Shown: positions 8,797 through 17,721, counted from the stretch's first letter. The stretch: 64,000 nt of DNA from Gimesia sp. (GCF_040219335.1 NZ_JAVJSQ010000026.1:124001-188000); one strand, 5' to 3'. Program-made: numbers and translations. Notes: generated from the sequence alone by a model not told the origin.

Positions 8797-10215
8797 ATGA
8801 AGATCCTCTGCCTGTGTGCTGTTTTGCTGCTTCCTGCCTGGTCAGTTGTTTTCGCTGAAGAGCCGGTTCGCGAGATTGGTTCCCGCCGGGAACTGTTTGT
8901 CGATCGTTTTCTGGTCGGTGAGTTGATCGACGCAGAACTCAAGCTGCACACACCACAGCTCATGCCGGCAGTTGATCCGCCACGTCCGCACGGCCATTAT
9001 GCCACGGTTCTCAAAGCAGATGATCAATTTCAATTTTATTATCGGGGCGATACCCAGCCGGGCAATCATTGGAAAAAAGGCTGGGAACAATATCACGACG
9101 GCGAAGTCACGCTGTATGCGGAAAGTAAGGATGGGATTCACTGGACTCTGCCAGATCTGGAGATCTACCCGGATCATCCCACTTTCCCTGCGGGTAACGT
9201 CGTTCTGATGAATGAATTTCTGGTGAATCACAACTTCACTCCCTTCATCGATACCCGACCCGGTGTACCTGAGACCGAAAAATATAAGGCGCTGGGTGGG
9301 CTCGCTTATCAGCCGAATCAGCATCTCGAAGTCCGCAAACGCCGAGGACCGGGGGGTCTGAAAGCGTTTGTCTCACCGGATGGAATTCACTGGAAACCGC
9401 TGCAGGCGGAACCGGTGATCCCGGAGGCGTGGGGCAAGTACTTCGATTCACAGAACTACGCTTTCTGGTCTGAGAGCGAGCAGGCATACGTCTGTTATTT
9501 CAGACGTTTCATCAAAGGTTATCGAGGCATTGCCCGTACCACGTCTCAGGACTACATTCACTGGACTCCCTTCCAGGAAATGCACGCCAATCTTCCCAAC
9601 GAACATCTCTATACCCCCTGCACGCAGCCCTACTTTCGTGCGCCGCACATTTACTTCGCCCTCCCCACCCGCTTCATGGCCAAGCGCGGTTCTGCAACCG
9701 ACATTCTCTTTATGAGTGCCCGCGGTGCTGCTCCCTTCGATCGGGAATTCACCCAGTCATTTATTCGCCCCGGGATTGGTCAGAATGGCTGGGCGAACCG
9801 TGCGAACTACGCCGCGATCGGCATACATCAGACCGGCCCTGCAGAGATGTCACTGTTCCTGACAGGCGGCCGACGTTATACACTCAGGTTGGACGGTGTC
9901 GCCTCCCTCAATGCCCCGCTGGAAGGGGGGACGCTGATCACCAAACCGCTGATCTTCACAGGTCACGAACTGGAGATCAATTACTCAACCAGTGCTGCCG
10001 GACAGATTCAGGTGGAAATCCAGGATCCTGAAGGAAATCCCCTGCCCGGCTTCGCGCTGGCCGACTGCGAACCGATTTATGGCGACCATATTGCCCGTAC
10101 CGTGCGTTGGAAGGATGGGACTGATGTTTCCTCACTCTCGGGAAAGCCGGTCCGTCTGCGCTTTGTGATGCACGATGCCGACCTCTATGCTTTGAAATTC
10201 AATCCCGCCCAGTAG
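8797..10215 (+). CDS. Secreted beta-propeller glycosidase-like protein
   Basis: A 472-residue protein with a signal peptide (LCLCAVLLLPAWSVVFAEE). It has repeated segments resembling Asp-box or glycosidase propeller blades: YAESKDGIHW, FVSPDGIHW and TSQDYIHW. These suggest a five-bladed propeller like those of GH32/43-type or sialidase-like proteins, followed by a beta-sandwich at about residues 365-470. Planctomycetes carry many such exported proteins for polysaccharide breakdown. I cannot assign a catalytic acid pair, so activity is unproven. It follows the FadR-type regulator closely. Confidence 0.6.
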   Translation: MKILCLCAVLLLPAWSVVFAEEPVREIGSRRELFVDRFLVGELIDAELKLHTPQLMPAVDPPRPHGHYATVLKADDQFQFYYRGDTQPGNHWKKGWEQYHDGEVTLYAESKDGIHWTLPDLEIYPDHPTFPAGNVVLMNEFLVNHNFTPFIDTRPGVPETEKYKALGGLAYQPNQHLEVRKRRGPGGLKAFVSPDGIHWKPLQAEPVIPEAWGKYFDSQNYAFWSESEQAYVCYFRRFIKGYRGIARTTSQDYIHWTPFQEMHANLPNEHLYTPCTQPYFRAPHIYFALPTRFMAKRGSATDILFMSARGAAPFDREFTQSFIRPGIGQNGWANRANYAAIGIHQTGPAEMSLFLTGGRRYTLRLDGVASLNAPLEGGTLITKPLIFTGHELEINYSTSAAGQIQVEIQDPEGNPLPGFALADCEPIYGDHIARTVRWKDGTDVSSLSGKPVRLRFVMHDADLYALKFNPAQ

Positions 10216-10363
10216 TGTGGAGCCCCACCAAACTCTTGTACCTGCGCCAGATTTATACAAAAAACGGAAATGCAGTCTTGCCATCGGTTTTGAGTCTTCC
10301 TGAGAGTCGGTATGCTTAGGGTCAGAAGACTTTTTTTGCTACTTATGCTTGAAGGATCAAACC

Positions 10364-11497
10364 ATGAAACCAATTCGAGAAGCGATGATTCTCGTTTGCT
10401 GCCTTACCCTGATCAACGGTTGTGCGAAACAGGGAGAAGTCGAGAAGCCGGCCTCCCAAGAAACAGCACAAACCGAACAGGCGACTCAAGAAACTCTGGA
10501 AGCCAGCGTTCCCGAGAGTGAGCTCAAAGCGGCTGAATCCCTCAAAGCCGCTGGTGCGAAACTGAAACTGGATAAAGACGGCTATGTCATCGAGGTCAAT
10601 CTGCGCGGCACCGTAATCGATGATGCCAAAGCACTCGAGGCGATCACCCAGTTAACGCGACTGCGATCGCTGCTGTTCAATGAAACACCGTTGAATGATG
10701 CGGTTCTCGAACTCGTGGGTCAGGTCAAATCGCTGGAAAATCTGGATGCACGTGACTGCTCATTAACCAATAAGTCGATCACTTACCTGACGGGGCTCTC
10801 CAAGCTCAAAGCACTCCGTCTGTCAGGCAATGAAGACATCGATGATGAAGCCATGCCGAACATCAACAAGCTGACCAACCTCAAAGCGCTGATGCTCGAC
10901 TTCCTCTGGGTCAGCGACGATGGCCTGACTCAGTTGAAAGATCTCCAGAAACTGGAAGAAATCTACCTCGCGAAAACACTGATTGATGACAAAGCGCTGC
11001 AGACACTGACCACGTTTCCCAAGCTGAAAAAAATCCGCCTGGCACAAAATCAGATCTCCAATGAAGGACTGGCGGCCCTCGCGAAAATTCCACAGTTGGT
11101 TGAACTGGACCTGAGCGAGAACAGCCTCCTCTCCGACCCCGGTATGCAGCACCTCTCCGGTCTGAAAGAAATGCAGAAACTGAATCTCTGGCGCGTCGCG
11201 CTGACCGACGAGGGCATCAAGCCGTTACAGGGTCTGACCAAAATGAAGTGGCTCAACCTGGACAACACACAGGTCACCGATGCCGGGCTGAAATATCTCA
11301 AAGACATGCATCAGCTCGAATTTCTGCACCTGGGTTCTACCCCTGTGTCTGATGCGGGGTTACCGGCACTGGAAGGACTGACCAGCCTCAAAGAGCTGAC
11401 GGTCACCCGGACGGCGGTCTCTGAAGCAGGCGTCCAAGAACTGAAAAAGAAACTGCCGAATACTAAAATTCAGCTGAAATACATTCCCGGCGAGTAA
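10364..11497 (+). CDS. Leucine-rich-repeat lipoprotein
   Basis: The protein begins with a lipoprotein signal ending in a lipobox-like INGC, followed by a Glu/Ala/Thr-rich linker. From about residue 60 to the end it is a chain of LRRs of roughly 24 residues (for example LDLSENSLLSDPGMQHLSGL and LNLDNTQVTDAGLKYLKDM). The repeats look like the cysteine-containing/RI-like class common in planctomycetes. It is probably a membrane-anchored protein-interaction scaffold. The longest frame starts at TTG 10349; ATG 10364 is preferred because GAAGGA lies 8 bases before it. It is followed by a bidirectional terminator shared with the convergent gene. Confidence 0.82.
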   Translation: MKPIREAMILVCCLTLINGCAKQGEVEKPASQETAQTEQATQETLEASVPESELKAAESLKAAGAKLKLDKDGYVIEVNLRGTVIDDAKALEAITQLTRLRSLLFNETPLNDAVLELVGQVKSLENLDARDCSLTNKSITYLTGLSKLKALRLSGNEDIDDEAMPNINKLTNLKALMLDFLWVSDDGLTQLKDLQKLEEIYLAKTLIDDKALQTLTTFPKLKKIRLAQNQISNEGLAALAKIPQLVELDLSENSLLSDPGMQHLSGLKEMQKLNLWRVALTDEGIKPLQGLTKMKWLNLDNTQVTDAGLKYLKDMHQLEFLHLGSTPVSDAGLPALEGLTSLKELTVTRTAVSEAGVQELKKKLPNTKIQLKYIPGE

Positions 11498-11514
11498 TTT
11501 AATCAGTAAAAAAA

Positions 11515-11550
11515 GCCCGGCTTCCCAATTTGGAAGCCGGGCCTGTCTTT
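11515..11550. terminator. Bidirectional intrinsic terminator
   Basis: A perfect 11-bp GC-rich stem (11515-11525 with 11532-11542) has a 6-base loop. An A-run precedes it and CTGTCTTT follows, so it can serve the LRR gene (+) and the oxidoreductase gene (-), which converge here. Confidence 0.85.
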
Positions 11551-11565
11551 GCGCTGACCGCGGAA

Positions 11566-12873
11566 TTAAACGACTTCCCAGCCGTCGCGGTATTCTTTCG
11601 AGATGAACTTGTCGGCTGCAGGACAGTTCGTTGCTTTAAGGTTCGCTGCATCCCAATCCAGGGCACACTGCGAACGATAAGCCACATTGCCCAGCAGAAC
11701 TGCTTCAGTCAGGGCACCAGAGTAATCAAAGTTGCAGGTGGTGGGAGAACCATCCTTGCAGGCCTTGATCCATTCGGCGTGATGACCGATTGAATTCGGA
11801 ATAGACTCTTTCGGTGGTTTGAAGTCGCCGAACTTTTCTTTCGGGAACAGTTTATAGCTGCCGTAGTTGGCAAACATGGATCCCTCAGTTCCGACAAACA
11901 TCACACCGCTTCCCGGTACACGCTGACCGGCGACTTTCTTGGGAATCATGTTCCCGTCGTACCAGGTCAGGTTGACGGGTACCAGGCTACCCCGTTTGGG
12001 GAACTGGTAACGAACGGTCAAACCGTGTGGACAGGCTTCAGGATGTACTTCGGGGCCTTCGGCTTCACAGTGCGTCGGATGACGCAGGTCGAGTGCCCAG
12101 AAGGGGAGGTCCATGTAATGGCAGGCCATGTCACCCAGAGTCCCCTGGCCGAACTGCCACCAGCGGCGCCACTGGGCGGGATGATAACGACCGGCGGCAT
12201 AGGGACGCTCAGGTGCAGGACCGAGCCAGAGATCCCAGTTCAGGTTCTTCGGAGGATCCTGGGTTTCAGTCGGCAGATCGCCGCCGCCCCAGCCTTTTCC
12301 AACCCAGACGTGAACTTCACCGATATCGCCCAGAACTCCGGATCGCACAATCTCAACAACGCGGCGGTAATTGTCGCCGGCGTGAATCTGAGTTCCCAGC
12401 TGTGTGGCAACGCCGTGCTTCTTCGCCTCTTCAGCAATGATACGTGCTTCCTGTACAGTGTGGGTCAGCGGTTTTTCACAGTAAACGTGCAGGCCTTTGC
12501 GAATAGCACGAATCGTGGCGGGGGCGTGATGATGGTCGGTGGTGCCGATGACGACGGCGTCAATCTTACCATCTTCGCTTTCCAGCATCTCGCGATAATC
12601 AGCATAGCGACGGGCATCTGGGAAGCTTGCTCCTGCGCGATCCAGGTAATTCTGGTCAACGTCTACCAGGGCGACAATGTTTTCACTTTTGACCCCCGCG
12701 ACATCGGCTGCAGCACGGTTCGCAGTTCCGATACAGGCGATATTCAGTTTTTCATTCGCGGACTTCGAAGCAGCGGGAGCCAGCTCCGTCCAGAGTCCCG
12801 TGGAAATCGCGGCGGCGCCGGCTGTCGTGCTTTTCAGAAACTCACGGCGGCTGAAGTTTGAATTCTTTTGCAT
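11566..12873 (-). CDS. Exported Gfo/Idh/MocA oxidoreductase with Tat-type signal
   Basis: Residues 1-35 carry a twin-arginine-type signal (SRREFLKSTTAGAAA), so export in folded form with bound cofactor is expected. The Rossmann fold follows (NIACIGTANRAAADV), the catalytic motif is CEKPL, and the C-terminal domain includes the conserved LGDMACHYMDLPFWALDL segment. Length is 435 residues. The C-terminus closely resembles the partial gene at the right edge of the window (LLGNVAYR...LDWDAANLKATN versus LLGNVSYR...LEWDAENLKVTN), so the two are paralogs. The substrate is unknown; large expansions of this family in planctomycetes are associated with glycan degradation. Confidence 0.9.
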   Translation of the reverse strand: MQKNSNFSRREFLKSTTAGAAAISTGLWTELAPAASKSANEKLNIACIGTANRAAADVAGVKSENIVALVDVDQNYLDRAGASFPDARRYADYREMLESEDGKIDAVVIGTTDHHHAPATIRAIRKGLHVYCEKPLTHTVQEARIIAEEAKKHGVATQLGTQIHAGDNYRRVVEIVRSGVLGDIGEVHVWVGKGWGGGDLPTETQDPPKNLNWDLWLGPAPERPYAAGRYHPAQWRRWWQFGQGTLGDMACHYMDLPFWALDLRHPTHCEAEGPEVHPEACPHGLTVRYQFPKRGSLVPVNLTWYDGNMIPKKVAGQRVPGSGVMFVGTEGSMFANYGSYKLFPKEKFGDFKPPKESIPNSIGHHAEWIKACKDGSPTTCNFDYSGALTEAVLLGNVAYRSQCALDWDAANLKATNCPAADKFISKEYRDGWEVV

Positions 12874-13193
12874 TTATCAGTCCCATAAACAGAGTAAGGC
12901 CGCGGTTCATCTCGGCCTGTAGAATGATGATTCATTGACGTTCAAAAGTCAATTCTCCCGGTTCGCACCAGGTCTGCCCCAGACTTCATACGCTTCTGGC
13001 CTGAATCCGCTGGAGATTTCAGCCATTTATTGTACTTTGATTCACTCTGGAGCAGTGCATCTATAATTTAAGATTCCTTATTTATAGTAAATGGTAACCT
13101 GACTCAAGACCATTCCAGTTGAGCAATCTTTTACAGTTTCCGGGAGAATCCAGGTGCCTGTACTGACGCTTCTGAAACAGCACTCTGAGCCTG
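12874..13193. other. Intergenic region (320 bp), no gene seen
   Basis: This lies upstream of the exported oxidoreductase and downstream of the sulfatase, both on the minus strand. I find no convincing reading frame. A plus-strand TATAAT inside the 12-mer TCTATAATTTAA (13060-13071) has no plus-strand gene after it; the same 12-mer occurs upstream of the esterase at 17905-17916. Confidence 0.5.
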
Positions 13194-14978
13194 TTACTGT
13201 GCAGCATTTCCTGTCGATTTCTGGATGAGATAGACCATCATAGGGCCGCGTTCGACATCCCCCTCGACGATTTTGACATCGACCGTCTGATCCCCTTTGT
13301 GCAGGGTGACATTTTTGAAAACATGTTCGGACTGGTCTGCGGGGACGGCCGAATGAAAGAGGTCATTTCCGACTTTCATTGTCAGCTCGGACTGCATGGG
13401 TGGCTGTGACTTAGAGAACTGTACCTTAAGGTCGTAGGTGCCATCTTCTTCCACTGTTATCAACCAGACGCCGCGGGCATCGCGGGTCCAGCCTTTTCCT
13501 TTGGGGCCGTTGTAACGCCAGTCCTGACGCGTCAGGACCGTTGTCGTTTCTTTGGGATTTCCGACATGAATGCGCGGCGGAGCGTAATTATCGGGCCGGG
13601 TATGACTCACATCGGCAAACCACTGGTCATACTGTTTTGTCAGCCGTTTGGCGACCGCGGGTTTCGTCTGTGCCAGATCTTGACGCTCACCCGGATCGTC
13701 ACTGAGCTGAAACAGTTTGCCGGGTACATCCGGTTTGGAAAAAGTCATCTTGTAATTCTGTGTCACGACCGCGGCATTCGTCCGCGGCGTCGGTTCATCG
13801 CCTCGATGCCACTGCAGGAACAACGCTCGCTCTGGCCAGTTTTCGGCTTCATTTTTGAGCAGCGGCAGAATGTTCTTGCCATCCAGTTTCAACGCTTCCG
13901 GTTTGGAAACACCGGTAGCTGCCAGAATTGTCGGGAAGATATCGTAGTGGGCTGCAATCCGACCATTGACGGTTCCCGGCGTGAGTTGAGCGGGCCAGTG
14001 TGCGAGCAGCGGAGACCGTATGCCCCCTTCATTGACACTTCCTTTCGCCCCCTGGTGCGGACCGACATACCGTGGACCATTGGGGCCGTTATCGTTCAGG
14101 AACAGTACCAGTGTATTATCATAGGCGCCGATCTCCTTCAAATGGGCAAACAGGCGTCCGATATTCTGGTCAATATTTTCGATCATCGAGAATACGCGTG
14201 ATGTTTTATCGAACAGCTTTTCATTTTTCCGTTTGGGATTCAGGGAATAACCGTACGCATCTTTGAGACCCATCGCTTTGTACTTCTCTCGCAGTTCCTC
14301 GGGAACGTCATCGAAGGGTCCGTGGGGCGCGTTGGTAGCCAGATAGATAAAAGTGGGCCTGTTATCCGCCTCGTTCTGCTCGATGAATTTCATGGCATGG
14401 TCGAAATAGATATCGGTGCAATAGCCTTTCATCTGTTTTTTTTCGCCGTTATGAAACAGAACCGGATCGGTGTATTTACCTGCTCCTTCAGGTGGATCGC
14501 TGGGCTGGCCAATGCCGCCGCCACGATGGACGAGCACTTCCTGGAAGCCCTGGTCCTGGGGACGCATGGGATAGCTGTCTCCCAGATGCCATTTTCCGAA
14601 AATCCCGGTTCGGTAGCCTGCGGGTTTTAACACCTCAGCGATGGTGACCTCTTCCGGCTCCATCATGGCTCGTCCGATGTAAGTATCGATAGCACGGGTG
14701 CGATAGTTATAGCGGCCCGTCATCAGGTTGGCCCGAGTCGGCGTACAGACGGGACTCACATAAAAACGGCTCATCCGCGCGCCGCCGGCTGCCATCTTAT
14801 CGAGGTTAGGGGTATTGAGAATTTTATTTCCCAGAAATCCATAGTCCCAGCCTCCCTGATCATCGGTCATAATCAGAATCACATTGGTATGCTGAGCGGC
14901 AGACAGAGCAGCAGGGGAACCAAAGCAGAGCATCAGCAGCAGCAGACCTGCCAGACAGCGGGTGTAGAAAGTTCTCAT
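13194..14978 (-). CDS. Secreted type I sulfatase
   Basis: The frame continues upstream to 15188, but ATG 14978 gives a clean signal peptide (LLLLMLCFGSPAALSAAQ) and the expected family start. The sulfatase signature CTPTR (C78-R82) supplies the cysteine that is oxidised to formylglycine; the metal-binding block MTDDQGGWDYG (residues 37-47) and the FGKWHLG motif are also present. The protein has 594 residues, and the last 110 or so form an extra beta-rich domain after the catalytic core. It should act in the periplasm or outside the cell on sulfated polysaccharides. A structured leader with a terminator-like hairpin lies directly upstream. Confidence 0.9.
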   Translation of the reverse strand: MRTFYTRCLAGLLLLMLCFGSPAALSAAQHTNVILIMTDDQGGWDYGFLGNKILNTPNLDKMAAGGARMSRFYVSPVCTPTRANLMTGRYNYRTRAIDTYIGRAMMEPEEVTIAEVLKPAGYRTGIFGKWHLGDSYPMRPQDQGFQEVLVHRGGGIGQPSDPPEGAGKYTDPVLFHNGEKKQMKGYCTDIYFDHAMKFIEQNEADNRPTFIYLATNAPHGPFDDVPEELREKYKAMGLKDAYGYSLNPKRKNEKLFDKTSRVFSMIENIDQNIGRLFAHLKEIGAYDNTLVLFLNDNGPNGPRYVGPHQGAKGSVNEGGIRSPLLAHWPAQLTPGTVNGRIAAHYDIFPTILAATGVSKPEALKLDGKNILPLLKNEAENWPERALFLQWHRGDEPTPRTNAAVVTQNYKMTFSKPDVPGKLFQLSDDPGERQDLAQTKPAVAKRLTKQYDQWFADVSHTRPDNYAPPRIHVGNPKETTTVLTRQDWRYNGPKGKGWTRDARGVWLITVEEDGTYDLKVQFSKSQPPMQSELTMKVGNDLFHSAVPADQSEHVFKNVTLHKGDQTVDVKIVEGDVERGPMMVYLIQKSTGNAAQ

Positions 14979-15252
14979 GTTGTCAAATCCAGGGGCGAGG
15001 ATAAAAAAGGGGTGCAGAATCCGGACGCAGACCCCCTGAATTCGGGATACAGAATATCCCCGGGCAGAGGCGCCTGGCATAATCTTAAGTCTATGCTTTT
15101 GGTCTACCCACTGCAAACAGTTTATGGGAATCCGCCTTAGATCAGAAGAGATCTGAAAACCCTTCACACCGCGAGAATGAACATGCACCAGCCTTGTTAT
15201 TACGGTCAGATATTATGATGTCGCTTCGGGAGTCCCCTCCTCAAATCTCGAT
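14979..15252 (-). promoter_or_regulatory. Structured leader or attenuator candidate upstream of the sulfatase
   Basis: Read on the minus strand, the region holds a perfect 6-bp hairpin (15060-15044) followed at once by a hairpin with a 2-base bulge (15035-15009) and six T residues (15008-15003). The T-run ends only about 25 bases before the sulfatase start codon, leaving no room for a separate promoter after it. Either it terminates the carbamoyltransferase operon, or it controls read-through into the sulfatase. No known riboswitch class was recognised. Confidence 0.4.
15003..15036 (-). terminator. Terminator-like hairpin 25 bp before the sulfatase start
   Basis: The stem GGGGT...GC pairs with GC...ACCCC, with a 2-base bulge and an 11-base loop, followed by TTTTTT. 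It matches an intrinsic terminator acting on minus-strand transcripts that come from the carbamoyltransferase operon or from the sulfatase leader. Confidence 0.65.
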
Positions 15253-15477
15253 TTAAATCGGATAGATGAACGGTGCCAGTCCGCTGCCGCTGATAAAGAC
15301 CAGCAGTCCAATCAACAGCAGCGCGATGATGATCGGCGCAAGCCACCACTTTTTGTTGTGACAGAGAAAATCCCAGAACTCGACGACAATCCCGGGCGCG
15401 GGCTGTTCGGACTGCGTCTGAAATTCCGCCTGCGTTTTCTCATCGGCTGCGTCTTCTGTTGAGTCTGAATCTGTCAT
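15253..15477 (-). CDS. DUF5989-like single-span membrane protein
   Basis: A 74-residue protein with an acidic, Gln-rich N-terminus, then VVEFWDFLCHNKKWW and one hydrophobic helix (LAPIIIALLLIGLLVFISGSGLAPFIYPI). The KKWW-helix-APFIY pattern matches the small DUF5989 proteins that accompany carbamoyltransferases and SxtJ-like proteins. The frame is open to 15846, but the upstream part overlaps the SxtJ-like gene; the ATG at 15477 lies 26 bases after that gene's stop. Third gene of the operon. Function is unknown; a membrane partner for the carbamoyltransferase is inferred from conserved linkage. Confidence 0.75.
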   Translation of the reverse strand: MTDSDSTEDAADEKTQAEFQTQSEQPAPGIVVEFWDFLCHNKKWWLAPIIIALLLIGLLVFISGSGLAPFIYPI

Positions 15478-15503
15478 CTGCTGACCTGAGCATTTAAGCG
15501 CGA

Positions 15504-15935
15504 TTAAAACTGCCGAAAATAATCTTCGGGAGAACGTGTTTCTGTGTTTGGTATCCAGTACGAGCTGGTTTCGGAATCGAAGTGTTTTTCGATGAGCTTT
15601 CGACCTGACAGTCTGATGATTAACCCCACGGGTGTGATCACGAGATAATATACCACAGCGATTAACAGGCAGGAAACCAGCCAGCGGAGTGGATAAATCA
15701 GGAGCATCCACAAAAGATACACGGGCCGCATCGAGTTCGGTGTCAGCCAGGCGACACATAACACAACCAGTGTAACGCCGAACAATGTGTTCGAGAGAAG
15801 CCCTGGTGCCCCACGCTGCAAACAGAATGCGCCTCCCAGAACACACAGACAGGCCAGCGCAACTGCAAACATGCGCAGTTCGCGTCTGTGGGGATTCCAG
15901 TTGATTTCGATGAGCATCATACGGTGTTTATTCAT
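15504..15935 (-). CDS. SxtJ-family membrane protein
   Basis: A 143-residue protein with an N-terminal NPHRRELRMF segment and several hydrophobic helices (about residues 22-42, 47-63, 68-85 and 88-108). The PEDYFRQF ending is typical of SxtJ-like proteins. It starts 13 bases after the carbamoyltransferase stop, so cotranscription is very likely. SxtJ was named from the saxitoxin cluster, but its role is not established. A start at ATG 15920 or 15917 is also possible. Here it is the middle gene of a three-gene set that also occurs outside toxin clusters. Confidence 0.78.
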   Translation of the reverse strand: MNKHRMMLIEINWNPHRRELRMFAVALACLCVLGGAFCLQRGAPGLLSNTLFGVTLVVLCVAWLTPNSMRPVYLLWMLLIYPLRWLVSCLLIAVVYYLVITPVGLIIRLSGRKLIEKHFDSETSSYWIPNTETRSPEDYFRQF

Positions 15936-15948
15936 TCCAGAGTTGTCT

Positions 15949-17721
15949 TCAGTCGAGTGTCATGCCCACTGGCTGTTTCCGGGCTGCCTGCATCTGTTCT
16001 GCTGACTGTTCCGATTTTAGAATCACAAAATGTTCGAGAACCAGCACGTCCAGATCGGTCGACATAAAGCAGTGCCAGGCGTCTTGGGGAGTACACACAG
16101 GAGGTTCACCGCGTACGTTGAAACTGGTGTTGATCAGTAAGGGAACTCCGGTCAGTTTTTCGTATTCAGAGACCAACTGATAAAAGAGACCATGCCGCTC
16201 GGCATCAATGGTCTGCAGACGAGACGAACCATCGACGTGAGTGACAGCGGGGATATTCGCTTGTGGCTGAACCTGCGCCAGTTGCAGCATATACGGGCTC
16301 TCGCATTGCTCTGGAAAATCGAAGTAGTCGGTAACACGTTCTCGCAAGACTGCAGGAGCAAAGGGACGGAACGATTCGCGATATTTGATTTTCTGGTTCA
16401 ACATCGACTGCATCTGCGCACTACGTGGATCGGCGAGAATACTGCGTCCGCCCAGTGCCCGGGGACCGAATTCCATACGCCCCTGGAACCAGCCGACGAC
16501 TTTATCTTCCGCCAGTAATCTGGCGACTTCACTACAAAGCTGCTGGTCGTCAGAGAGACAACGGTAAGTGATCTGCTGCTGATCCAGGAACTGTTGAATT
16601 TCCACATCATCAAAGCACGGCCCCAGAAAACTGCCGCGCTGCTGGTCCGTTGCGTAAGTAATTCGCGGCTGATTTAAGAGCTGATGCCAGATCAACTGAG
16701 CCACTCCCAATGCGCCTCCCGCATCGCCGGCCGCTGGTTGAATCCAGACTTCATCAAACGGCCCTTCTCGCAGGATCCTGCCATTCGCCACACAGTTCAA
16801 TGCAACCCCACCAGCCATACAGAGCCGCGTCTGCTGCGTCTCCATATGCACGTGTTGAACCATCTTGAGCAGGATTTCTTCGAGTACAAGCTGAATCGAA
16901 GCCGCCAGATCTTTGTGTCGCTGTGTGATCTCGGTTTCCGGTTGACGGGGAGGACCACCAAACAGTCTGTGAAACCGGGGGGAGGTCATGGTCAGCCCAT
17001 GACAGAAGTTGAAGTAGGACAGATCGAGACGGATCGAACCGTCGGCTTTGATGTCGACCAGTTTCTCCCGGATCAGATCAGCGAACTGAGGCTCTCCGTA
17101 CGGCGCGAGTCCCATCAGCTTATATTCACCAGAATTGACGCGAAAACCACAGTAATAAGTGAATGCAGAATACAGTAAGCCAGGGGAGTGCGGATAATGC
17201 ATCTCGCTCTGTATCTTGATTCGATTTCCTTGACCGACTCCATAAGCGGCGGTAGCCCACTCTCCCACACTGTCGACAGTCAGAATCGCTGCTTCTTCAA
17301 ACGGAGAAGGAAAAAACGCACTGGCGGCGTGTGATTCGTGATGCTCGCAGAAGACGATGCGTTTCTGATATTTGCCCTGCAGTTCCCGTTTGATGATGCG
17401 GGGCAGATGTAATTTGGTCTGCAGCCAGCTGGGAATCGTATTCAGAAACGCGCGAAAACCAATAGGAGCGAAAGCCAGCGTGGTTTCGAGCAGCCGCTCA
17501 AATTTCAGGAACGGTTTTTCGTAGAAGCCTGCATAGTCGATTTCGTCTGCGGAGAGACCGGCTTCCCGTAGACAATATTCAATCGCCTGTGAGGGAAACG
17601 AAGCGTCCTGCTTTACGCGGGTAAAGCGTTCCTCCTGGGCCGCGGCGATAATTTCACCATCGACAATCAGCGCTGCTGCCGAGTCGTGGTAGAATGCCGA
17701 GATACCCAGAATAGCGGTCAT
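15949..17721 (-). CDS. Carbamoyltransferase (NodU/CmcH/SxtI family)
   Basis: A 590-residue O-carbamoyltransferase. The N-terminal Kae1-like domain shows ILGISAFYHDSAAAL (H12) and the metal-binding block CEHHESHAASAFF (H127, H128, H131). The C-terminal YrdC-like domain contains GWFQGRMEFGPRALGGRSIL and LINTSFNVRGEPPVCTP. These enzymes transfer the carbamoyl group of carbamoyl phosphate, via carbamoyl-AMP, to hydroxyl groups of sugars or secondary metabolites. It is the first gene of the operon with the SxtJ-like and DUF5989-like genes. No glycosyltransferase or biosynthetic cluster lies beside it, so the acceptor is unknown. Confidence 0.93.
   Translation of the reverse strand: MTAILGISAFYHDSAAALIVDGEIIAAAQEERFTRVKQDASFPSQAIEYCLREAGLSADEIDYAGFYEKPFLKFERLLETTLAFAPIGFRAFLNTIPSWLQTKLHLPRIIKRELQGKYQKRIVFCEHHESHAASAFFPSPFEEAAILTVDSVGEWATAAYGVGQGNRIKIQSEMHYPHSPGLLYSAFTYYCGFRVNSGEYKLMGLAPYGEPQFADLIREKLVDIKADGSIRLDLSYFNFCHGLTMTSPRFHRLFGGPPRQPETEITQRHKDLAASIQLVLEEILLKMVQHVHMETQQTRLCMAGGVALNCVANGRILREGPFDEVWIQPAAGDAGGALGVAQLIWHQLLNQPRITYATDQQRGSFLGPCFDDVEIQQFLDQQQITYRCLSDDQQLCSEVARLLAEDKVVGWFQGRMEFGPRALGGRSILADPRSAQMQSMLNQKIKYRESFRPFAPAVLRERVTDYFDFPEQCESPYMLQLAQVQPQANIPAVTHVDGSSRLQTIDAERHGLFYQLVSEYEKLTGVPLLINTSFNVRGEPPVCTPQDAWHCFMSTDLDVLVLEHFVILKSEQSAEQMQAARKQPVGMTLD

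Noticed and set aside
12025-12861. 278-residue open frame on the plus strand
   Set aside because: Antisense to the exported oxidoreductase gene, which has clear family motifs.
13037-13067. Plus-strand TTGATT/TATAAT promoter-like pair
   Set aside because: Spacing is 19 bases and no plus-strand gene follows; kept only as a shared 12-mer observation.
14979-15188. 70-residue N-terminal extension of the first sulfatase
   Set aside because: The signal peptide begins at ATG 14978; the extension crosses terminator-like hairpins and lacks protein-like composition.
15478-15846. N-terminal extension of the DUF5989-like gene
   Set aside because: It overlaps the SxtJ-like gene and its translation looks non-coding; the ATG at 15477 fits the family.
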